From assembly GCA_964632485.1 (NCBI GenBank), contig CAZWDO010000020.1, positions 54,982 to 70,650 on the forward strand: 15,669 nucleotides of DNA. Direction: 5' to 3'. Source of the stretch: CAZWDO01 sp964632485 [NCBI: uncultured bacterium] (lineage in GTDB: Bacteria; JAGOEH01). How positions within the stretch are numbered: position 1 is the first letter of the stretch; every line of letters begins with the position of its first letter. The notes under the pieces were generated by a model, which did not search any database, was not told the DNA's origin, and worked only from the letters and a program-made list of their open reading frames with translations. Both the position numbers and the translations under genes were made by a program. This document shows, one piece after another, positions 8,065 to 13,737 of this stretch.

Positions 8065-8202
8065 TTCAGCTCCTTTCAAGCGATAGCGAGAGAATACAGT
8101 CTATTTATTTTAATGAAAAGTCTCATTGGATAGTTTTTTCCCAATGATGTAAAAGCATCCAGTTTTATTACGTCAGCCATCATGAATCGTGATTCGTCAC
8201 GT

Positions 8203-8236
8203 TTAACAAGAGGCCCTGCATTAGGGACAGGGCCTC
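8203..8236 (-). terminator. Intrinsic terminator after trpB
   Basis: GAGGCCCTG at 8210-8218 pairs perfectly with CAGGGCCTC at 8228-8236 over a 9-nt loop. On the minus strand it is followed by TTGTTAAA, a weak U-tract. It lies 32 bp past the trpB stop. Confidence 0.65.
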
Positions 8237-8267
8237 CTGAGTATTGTAACACGTAGTAATGGGGAGA

Positions 8268-9626
8268 TTATACCTGGGGAAGATGATGGGTGTATTCATC
8301 GATTTTCTGAGTCGGAAGTTCGTAGTCATGTAGTTTTCCATCGATATAGGACTGGTAGGCGCCGAGATCGAGAAAACCGTGCCCTGAGAGGTTGAACAAA
8401 ATGGTTTTGGGGGTACCGGCTTCTTTGCAGTCAAGGGCGTGTTTGATGGCGGCTTTGATGGCATGAGCGCTTTCCGGGGCCGGGATTATGCCTTCGGCTT
8501 TAGCAAACAATTGCGCGGCGGCAAAGACTTCCAATTGATGGTAGGTTTCTGCTTCGATGATATCCAGATGTTTGAGATGGGAAACCAGGGGCGCCATTCC
8601 ATGATAGCGCAATCCGCCGGCATGGATTGAAGGCGGGATAAATTTATGGCCTAAAGTGAACATCTTAACCAAGGGCGTTAAACCCGCTTCATCGCCGAAA
8701 TCATAGGCAAAAACTCCTTTAGTCAGAGTCGGGCAGGAAAAGGGCTCAACCGCAATGATGCGCAATCCATTTTGACCCTTGGCGATTTTTTCGCGGACAA
8801 AGGGGAAACTCAGCCCGGCAAAATTGCTGCCGCCGCCAACACAAGCCAAAATAATATCCGGATAATCGCCGGCTATTTCCATCTGTTTAAGGGCTTCTTC
8901 GCCAATGATAGTCTGGTGTAATAAAACATGGTTTAAGACGCTGCCCAGGGCATAGTTCGAATCATCCCGCTGAGCGGCAATTTCGACGGCTTCGCTGATA
9001 GCTATGCCAAGTGAACCCGGGGAATTTGGATCTTCAGCTAACACATCGCGACCCGCCTGAGTCTGAGTCGATGGGCTGGGAGTTACGTTGGCGCCATAGA
9101 GTTCCATAAAGGCTTTCCGGTACGGTTTTTGATCGAAACTGACCTTCACCATGAAGACCTTGCATTCCATATCGAAATGGCTGCAGGCGATAGAAAGCGC
9201 GCTTCCCCATTGTCCGGCGCCGGTTTCGGTAACTAAGCGCTTTATGCCGGCTTTTTTGTTGTAATAGGCTTGGGCAATCGCTGTATTAATTTTATGGCTG
9301 CCGCCCTGGTTCACACCTTCGTATTTAAAATAGATTTTGGCGGGTGTATCCAGGATTTTTTCCAGTTGTTTGGCGCGAATCAGAGGACTGGGCCGCGCGA
9401 TTTTGTAGAAATCTAAAATTTCATCGGGAATCTCTATATAGGGATCAGAGGCCATCTCCTGTTCAATCAGAGTCATAGGGAAAATGGCTTTCATATCGTC
9501 CGGGGTAACGGGCTGTTTGGTTCCGGGATGAAGATGGGGCGCCAGCGGTTCCGGTAAATCCGCCATAATATTGTACCAATTGCGCGGCATCTTCTTCGGT
9601 TCGAGGTAAAACTTCGTGGTTTCCAT
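8268..9626 (-). CDS. trpB: Tryptophan synthase beta chain, TrpB2 type
   Basis: 452-residue PLP enzyme joining indole and serine to tryptophan. It belongs to the TrpB2 clade: longer than the usual ~400-residue TrpB1, with the N-terminal extension NWYNIMADLPEPLAPHLHPG and the pattern RPSPLIRAKQLEKIL. PLP Lys112 sits in GGSHKINTAIAQAYY, the catalytic Glu134 in VTETGAGQWGSALS, and the phosphate-binding loop is GGGSNFAGL at 264-272. No trpA or other trp gene is adjacent. AAGGAGT precedes the ATG. Upstream at 9654-9880 lies a complete Trp-responsive attenuator, direct evidence for regulation by tryptophan. TrpB2 enzymes often lack tight coupling to TrpA and may salvage indole; the attenuator argues for a true supply role. 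A hairpin terminator follows the gene. Confidence 0.95.
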   Translation of the reverse strand: METTKFYLEPKKMPRNWYNIMADLPEPLAPHLHPGTKQPVTPDDMKAIFPMTLIEQEMASDPYIEIPDEILDFYKIARPSPLIRAKQLEKILDTPAKIYFKYEGVNQGGSHKINTAIAQAYYNKKAGIKRLVTETGAGQWGSALSIACSHFDMECKVFMVKVSFDQKPYRKAFMELYGANVTPSPSTQTQAGRDVLAEDPNSPGSLGIAISEAVEIAAQRDDSNYALGSVLNHVLLHQTIIGEEALKQMEIAGDYPDIILACVGGGSNFAGLSFPFVREKIAKGQNGLRIIAVEPFSCPTLTKGVFAYDFGDEAGLTPLVKMFTLGHKFIPPSIHAGGLRYHGMAPLVSHLKHLDIIEAETYHQLEVFAAAQLFAKAEGIIPAPESAHAIKAAIKHALDCKEAGTPKTILFNLSGHGFLDLGAYQSYIDGKLHDYELPTQKIDEYTHHLPQV

Positions 9627-9653
9627 GACAACTCCTTAGTTTAGGTTTGGGCT

Positions 9654-9687
9654 AAAAAAAAAGCCGTGATTCTGTAATCACGGCTTT
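9654..9687 (-). terminator. Terminator of the trpB attenuator (segments 5:6)
   Basis: On the minus strand AAAGCCGTGATT (9687-9676) and AATCACGGCTTT (9671-9660) form a perfect 12-bp stem with loop ACAG, followed at once by a run of nine T to 9654. It ends 28 bp before the trpB start, just ahead of its ribosome binding site. Confidence 0.93.
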
Positions 9688-9740
9688 ATAAACGAAAAGC
9701 CGTGAATAGCATCTGCTATCCACGGCTGAATATTGCTGGC

Positions 9741-9845
9741 TCAGGAATCAGCTTCGGTGGGTAGCAGAACTTCACAGTTCCGCCACCAACCACCATTTAG
9801 TATTAAAAAGGACTTGGACTCCGGTTCATGCTCATACTTTTTCAT
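9741..9845 (-). CDS. trpL: Trp leader peptide, 34 residues
   Basis: An ORF of 34 codons, starting MKKYEHEPESKS and continuing ILNGGWWRNCEVLLP to a TGA at 9743-9741. The two adjacent Trp codons (9788-9783) sit in the rising arm of the first leader hairpin, as in known trp attenuators. The ATG is 6 nt past a consensus -10 box, so the expected transcript begins at or next to the A of the start codon; there is no room for a ribosome binding site. This is probably a leaderless reading frame. Its job is to sense charged tRNA-Trp by ribosome stalling, and the peptide itself probably has no other role. No other start codon is available in this frame before the Trp pair. Confidence 0.86.
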   Translation of the reverse strand: MKKYEHEPESKSFLILNGGWWRNCEVLLPTEADS

Positions 9846-9851
9846 AGATTC

Positions 9852-9880
9852 ATTATAATAAAAAATTGAGAACTTGTCAA
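9852..9880 (-). promoter_or_regulatory. Consensus sigma70-type promoter for trpL-trpB
   Basis: TTGACA (9880-9875), a 17-bp spacer and TATAAT (9857-9852): both boxes and the spacing are perfect consensus. The predicted start at the seventh base past the -10 box is A9845, the first base of the leader ATG. The -35 box lies 24 bp past the stop codon of the upstream DUF2807 gene. Confidence 0.9.
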
Positions 9881-9904
9881 GACAAAAATTCGGTCATTAA
9901 AAAA

Positions 9905-10723
9905 TTAATTCGCATTTTGAATAGAGGACCCTCCTGAAAGATCCTCAGTAATAGTGGGATTTCCTTTATATCTCACCGCGCTGCCGCCGGATGCGGAAAC
10001 GGTTAAAGCATCAAGTACCGTCAATTCGGCAATAGACCCCCCTGAAAGTTCCAAATCGGCCTGAGCCATTTGGAGGGAAAAAGCGCGCATAATCGACCCG
10101 CCGGATAGTCCCCGGAGTCTGAAATTTTTGCCATGACCGGATAAAAAGAGGACCGAGCCGCCGCTGCCGCCACCTCTGATTTCTTCTGCCGAGAGCGCTA
10201 AGGTCATTTCACTGCCCCCGGATGTTTCAAAAGTCAATGTCTCGGCGCCTAAGGTCAAATGGCATTCGCTCCCACCACTCAGATCGATATCAAAGTCCGA
10301 TGAAACAATTGAATCATTGCAGGTTAGATATGAACCACCGCTTCCATCAATGCCCCGAAGGGTCTTGAAAGTGAGAATCGCTTTTTTATGGGCGTGATTA
10401 TCCTCGTCAATATTATCATCCAGTTCCAGAATCAGCGTTCCATTTTGGATTTTTATATGAATATAGGGAAGATAGGCTTCGGGAGCTTCAATGGTGATCG
10501 ATTCTGTTGCGCCTTGAACCAGGGTCACCTCAAATCCGTTATGAACTTCAAAACGATTAAAACTACCCAAATCCCGGGTTTGAGTAATGACATTTCTCTC
10601 ATCCAGTTCGATACCGTTTGTTCGGCAACTATTCATAATTAGTAAGGAAAAAATAGTCAAAATAGTTGCGGTGACTTTTTTAACTATAAGCAGACCGGAA
10701 GGGGGGAAATGGATATTTTTCAT
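9905..10723 (-). CDS. DUF2807 (head GIN domain) putative lipoprotein with SGGS repeats
   Basis: 272 residues. ATG behind AAGGAGT. The N-terminus has a basic start and the hydrophobic stretch ATILTIFSLLIMNSC, with Cys33 in a loose lipobox, so it is probably an exported lipoprotein. From about residue 50, RFEVHNGFEVTLVQGATESI and ILELDDNIDE are typical of the DUF2807 fold. The rest is a parallel beta-helix-like array in which the tetrapeptide SGGS recurs eight times at intervals of about 14-23 residues (GSGGSY, LSGGSE, TSGGSE, GSGGSV, LSGGSI, LSGGSI, ASGGSA, LSGGSS). The molecular role of this family is not established; it is common in Bacteroidota and related phyla. A 7-bp inverted repeat (GTTCATT/AATGAAC, 10775-10796) lies in its upstream region. 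Confidence 0.85.
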   Translation of the reverse strand: MKNIHFPPSGLLIVKKVTATILTIFSLLIMNSCRTNGIELDERNVITQTRDLGSFNRFEVHNGFEVTLVQGATESITIEAPEAYLPYIHIKIQNGTLILELDDNIDEDNHAHKKAILTFKTLRGIDGSGGSYLTCNDSIVSSDFDIDLSGGSECHLTLGAETLTFETSGGSEMTLALSAEEIRGGGSGGSVLFLSGHGKNFRLRGLSGGSIMRAFSLQMAQADLELSGGSIAELTVLDALTVSASGGSAVRYKGNPTITEDLSGGSSIQNAN

Positions 10724-10876
10724 AGAAACTCCTTAAAGTTGCAATTTTTTTTCTTCATTGTTGGCTACGTATCAGTTCATTGCATCCTGAATGAACCCAC
10801 AGTTTGAATATACGCAAATATTAGTGAATAGTTTCACAATAGGCAGCCTATTAATAAAGCAAATATCTATTATTGA

Positions 10877-11959
10877 TTAGGAATTATCTGGTGTTATAAA
10901 TTTAATTAATCGCTCCGTCATGCGTTCAGGAGAATAGACGATAGCTTTTTTTCGGGCGCATTGCCAAATTTTTTCAAGTTGGCGTTGCTCCAGGGTATTT
11001 AAATGCTGAAGAATAGAGATTGCTTCCTGGGGGTATTGCGACTGGAGCAAAAACCCGTTTTTCCCATTTTCAATTAATTGACCAGCTCCAATTGTAGGAG
11101 TTGCAATGGCTATTGTATCAGAAGCCATTGCCTCGAGGACAGGAAGGCAGAAGCTTTCGCTGCGGCTGAAATTAAGCAGAACAAAACTTTGTTGCAGACA
11201 CGTTTTCAGTATCTCTCGGGAAGTATGAGGCGGATAGATTATTAAATTGGGGGGGACCGGGGGGCGGGGAGTTCGCGACGTACCGATAAAACAGTGAATT
11301 TGATAGCGCGGGAGTTCTTTGGTAAGTAAACCCGCGAATTCCAGAAGATGATCCCAGCCTTTGGCCCGATCGGTAGCGCCGATATATAGCAGTTGCTGTG
11401 GATTCTTGTTGATTCGCGGGGTATCCAGTGGGATGATGGCATTTGGAATTTCAAGCAATTGAGAAGCCTTTTTGTTTGGAATGCTTCTTTGCAGGGCTTG
11501 ATTTACAATCGCTACTTTTGCTGGACCTATCCGGTTGATGATCCAGGGTATCATGAGCCGAAAGGCGATTCCACCTACCCATTTTTGTCGGGGGCTGTCG
11601 TGGATGATGAACCGGGGGATCGGGTAATGGCGGAATATATGTAATATAGTTAGAATGAATGCCAGGGGAGTATAGATTGTCATTATCTGGTAATTAGTGT
11701 TTTTGCCGGAAATAAATTTAAGTTGGCGTTCAAGGTGGAAAAAGGCGGGGAGATAAAAAGTCGCTACTGTAATTTTGTGTGGCCAGGGCAGGGAAATCGC
11801 CCGAGTGGGCAGGGGATGCCAGAAATCGGGGATAGCCGAATGCCAGAATCCGATGATCTCGACCTGATGACCGTTCTCTTGCAGTATGTTGGCATATTCG
11901 CGAGCGATTTGCGTGCCGCCCGTTTGTTTGAGGGTCGGCAGAATGATCAGAAAATTCAT
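10877..11959 (-). CDS. Glycosyltransferase family 4 (GT-B fold)
   Basis: 360 residues from the ATG at 11959 (MNFLIILPTLKQTGGTQIA), the usual beta-strand plus Gly-Gly loop opening of GT4 enzymes. Earlier in-frame GTG 11977 and ATG 11974 are disfavoured because they fall inside the promoter spacer and have no ribosome binding site. The C-terminal donor-binding domain begins near LLYIGATDRAKGWDHLL (about 191) and has the E-x7-E motif in SESFCLPVLEAMAS (Glu268 and Glu276), followed by GQLIENGKNGFLL. Such enzymes transfer sugars from nucleotide donors in building lipopolysaccharide, exopolysaccharide or glycolipids; acceptor and sugar are unknown. No other polysaccharide genes are adjacent. The -10 box lies 6 nt before the ATG, so the mRNA is probably leaderless. 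Confidence 0.88.
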   Translation of the reverse strand: MNFLIILPTLKQTGGTQIAREYANILQENGHQVEIIGFWHSAIPDFWHPLPTRAISLPWPHKITVATFYLPAFFHLERQLKFISGKNTNYQIMTIYTPLAFILTILHIFRHYPIPRFIIHDSPRQKWVGGIAFRLMIPWIINRIGPAKVAIVNQALQRSIPNKKASQLLEIPNAIIPLDTPRINKNPQQLLYIGATDRAKGWDHLLEFAGLLTKELPRYQIHCFIGTSRTPRPPVPPNLIIYPPHTSREILKTCLQQSFVLLNFSRSESFCLPVLEAMASDTIAIATPTIGAGQLIENGKNGFLLQSQYPQEAISILQHLNTLEQRQLEKIWQCARKKAIVYSPERMTERLIKFITPDNS

Positions 11960-11965
11960 GGCTGA

Positions 11966-11994
11966 AAAATACATCACGATGCGCTAAATGTCAA
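11966..11994 (-). promoter_or_regulatory. Promoter of the glycosyltransferase gene
   Basis: TTGACA (11994-11989), 17-bp spacer, TATTTT (11971-11966). The seventh base past the -10 box is A11959, the first base of the most likely start codon, the same geometry as at the trp leader. Confidence 0.75.
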
Positions 11995-12254
11995 GGAAAA
12001 TTATGCTTTTTCATTGCATTAAGAGCAATATCGATTAAAGGCCAGGTTTCATTATTTTAATTTTGATGCCCGTATGCCATTCTTGAATGATTTCATGCCG
12101 ACTGTTGAACTTGAAAACGGTGATAAAATTTATTTTGATATTTTCTCATAATAGTGCTATATATAATGAATGATGGAAAAGATGAGTCAAGATACTTTCA
12201 TAAACGCTTTTCCATAGTAAACAAATGGATTTTAAAATGAATTAATGAGGTGGC
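11995..12254. other. AT-rich stretch without an intact gene
   Basis: No intact gene. At 12095-12151 on the plus strand an 18-residue reading frame, MPTVELENGDKIYFDIFS, resembles the N-terminus of alpha/beta hydrolases but stops at once at two stop codons. It may be a gene scrap, or chance. A GAGGTGG at 12247 serves the broken frame that follows. Confidence 0.3.
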
Positions 12255-12446
12255 ATGGATATTAAAACCTTGTTTTTGAATGAAATCTCGCAATTATATC
12301 CCACGGGATTGGAATGGGAGAAAGTAGGCATTTTAACAAAAAATTCCAGTGTTTATACCCTGCCATACGATTCCAAAATTTTGTAGGGGATTTTTGAAAT
12401 CCTCTGTGGACCGATTATCAAACGCATCGCTGATGCGAATGATTTA
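12255..12446 (+). pseudogene. EcoRV-family type II restriction endonuclease remnant with in-frame TAG
   Basis: ATG behind GAGGTGG opens a frame of 43 codons (ISQLYPTGLEWEKVGILT, then VYTLPYDSKIL), a TAG at 12384-12386, then the same frame goes on as GIFEILCGPIIKRIADANDL. The two halves together follow the N-terminus of EcoRV as I recall it (IYPLGSDTKVL, then STIFELFSRPIINKIAEKHG) in order and without gaps; TCG to TAG would explain the stop. The intact enzyme has about 245 residues, and the catalytic PD...D-x-K region is gone: after about 64 codons the sequence changes to an unrelated FlgD-like remnant. There is no methyltransferase nearby. The frame stays open to 12515 but without family likeness. 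Dead gene; the family call rests on about 30 matching positions. Confidence 0.7.
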
Positions 12447-12471
12447 TCCATTGGGTCGTCGGTTTTATATA

Positions 12472-12727
12472 CAGCAGAAACCAGGATTGCCAAACAATGG
12501 AAATCAAGCAGGTAATTGAGGCTTTTCAATTAGAACCGCTCAGAATCTGCAATCTATTGGAACAGATTATGGTTGAGAGGGTATTGGAGTGGTTGAACCT
12601 ATCGCGGATTCAATGGGGGTGGGATGGCAAAAACGATAATGGCGATATTCAAGCTTCGGGAATCTATGTTTATCAGTAAATATGCGGGGATTGGCAAAAA
12701 ACGGGAACGATCACTTATTTGAGATAA
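12472..12727 (+). pseudogene. Remnant of a FlgD-like / T9SS-type C-terminal sorting domain
   Basis: From about 12539 one frame reads LRICNLLEQIMVERVLEW and then WGWDGKNDNGDIQASGIYVY, Gln, a TAA at 12677-12679, then ICGDWQKTGTITYLR and a final TAA. This is the common C-terminal pattern of secreted proteins in FCB-type phyla: hydrophobic-x-IYN-LLGQ, a WDG-x-N-x-xG loop, SG-x-YxY and a last strand. TTA to TAA would explain the first stop. Just upstream, another frame (from 12472) gives PNNGNQAGN, stop, GFSIRTAQ, like the usual PNPFN...FSIP lead-in, which implies a frameshift near 12530. The host protein's main body is missing and the remnant directly abuts the EcoRV-like remnant, as if a deletion had joined the two. 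Confidence 0.65.
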
Positions 12728-12849
12728 CATACTCATAGAGAACAATTGATCTCGAATCGATAAGATCAAGAGTCAGGTTTATTGAAAATTTCCATGGCAG
12801 CTTTTTGATCATTAATAAAAAGATTTTAAACGGCATCTGAAAAAATGGA

Positions 12850-12878
12850 TTGACAATTGGAAAAAAAACGATTAAAAT
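12850..12878 (+). promoter_or_regulatory. Sigma70-type promoter of proC-proA
   Basis: TTGACA (12850-12855), 17-bp spacer, TAAAAT (12873-12878). Transcription should begin near 12885, giving a leader of about 22 nt that holds the AAAGGAG ribosome binding site of proC. Confidence 0.85.
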
Positions 12879-12906
12879 AGAGATTATTTTATCGAAAGGA
12901 GATGCT

Positions 12907-13737
12907 ATGAAAATCGGAATACTCGGTATCGGTAATATTGGCGCCATCTTTGCCGAATCGTTTGCCCATGAATTTTCAAAGAATAATCGTGACGATCAAT
13001 TGTATTTATATGATATAAATTCAGAAAAATGTCAGCGATTATCCAACTATCCCTGTATACGGATTGCTCAGGAACCCCTGGAATTGTGCAGGGAAAGTGA
13101 AATTATATTTATTGCGGTTAAGCCGCAGGATGCCGGACAATTATTTTCGCTGATAAAAAATCTGGATTATTCGAAAAAAGTGGTAGTCAGTACGATGACG
13201 GGTATTACTACGACCCGCATCGAATCAGAATTAGTGACGCGCAATGTCGTTCGAATCATGCCGAATGTTCCGATTTCGATTGGCAAGGGAGTGATCGGAA
13301 TCTGTTTTATGGAACCTTTTGAGGAAGAGAAGCGACAGTTGATCACACGTTTGTTGGGAGTGTTGGGATGTGTGGTTCCCATTCGCGAGAAGGATTTTGC
13401 CGCCTTGACTGCCCTAAGCGGCAGTTCGCCGGCGTTTGTATTTGTCATTGTGGAAACGTTAATCGATGCCGGGTTGATGATGGGACTTTCCTATGATGTT
13501 GCCAAAAAATTGGTGTTGGAGACATTGACCGGTTCTGCGCAGATGTTGCTCCATGATGACGAAATCCACCCGGCTGTCATGCGTAATAAAGTGACATCTC
13601 CCGCGGGAACGACGATTGAAGGCATATATACCCTTGAACGTGAAGGATTGCGCGGGATTTTGATGAAGATATTGATCGACACCTATAACAAAGCCAAGCG
13701 AATGTCAGGGGAAGCGGAGGAGCGGCATCATGAATAG
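12907..13737 (+). CDS. proC: Pyrroline-5-carboxylate reductase
   Basis: 276-residue enzyme that reduces 1-pyrroline-5-carboxylate to proline with NAD(P)H, the last step of proline synthesis. Start set at the ATG at 12907, preceded by AAAGGAG; an in-frame TTG at 12850 is part of the -35 box and cannot be the start. The Rossmann motif GIGNIG is at 7-12 after MKIGIL. Further hallmarks are IFIAVKPQD, RIMPNVPISIGKGV, the proline-binding LTALSGSSPAFVFVIVE and the C-terminal signature VTSPAGTTIEGIYTLE. It overlaps proA by 8 bp, so the two are translationally coupled and share the strong promoter upstream. Confidence 0.97.
   Translation: MKIGILGIGNIGAIFAESFAHEFSKNNRDDQLYLYDINSEKCQRLSNYPCIRIAQEPLELCRESEIIFIAVKPQDAGQLFSLIKNLDYSKKVVVSTMTGITTTRIESELVTRNVVRIMPNVPISIGKGVIGICFMEPFEEEKRQLITRLLGVLGCVVPIREKDFAALTALSGSSPAFVFVIVETLIDAGLMMGLSYDVAKKLVLETLTGSAQMLLHDDEIHPAVMRNKVTSPAGTTIEGIYTLEREGLRGILMKILIDTYNKAKRMSGEAEERHHE

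Larger units (their letters stand above)
9654..9845 (-). promoter_or_regulatory. Tryptophan attenuator (leader RNA of trpB)
   Basis: Six segments with mutually exclusive pairing can be read on the minus strand. Segments 1:2 (9787-9756) contain the two Trp codons in the rising arm: CGGAACT/AGTTCTG plus GGTGG/CCACC. Segments 2:3 pair TCTGCTACCCAC (9768-9757) with GTGGATAGCAGA (9723-9712), 11 of 12 bp. Segments 3:4 form a 13-position stem, AGCCGTGGATAGC (9727-9715) with GCTATTCACGGCT (9710-9698), one mismatch. Segments 4:5 pair TCACGGCTTT (9705-9696) with AAAGCCGTGA (9687-9678), 10 perfect bp. Segments 5:6 are the terminator. Predicted logic: stalling at Trp codons masks 1, frees 2 to take 3, leaves 4 to take 5, and lets transcription go on into trpB; with Trp plentiful, 3:4 and 5:6 form and transcription stops. 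Confidence 0.9.

Noticed and set aside
8124-8146. Inverted repeat CATTGG / CCAATG upstream of fabD as a fatty-acid regulator operator
   Set aside because: Only 6 bp per arm with no match to FapR, FabT or FadR sites that I know, and no clear promoter overlaps it.
10838-10852. Palindrome AATAGGC-A-GCCTATT after the glycosyltransferase gene as a terminator
   Set aside because: A one-base loop and no U-tract make it a poor terminator; it might be a protein site but nothing else supports this.
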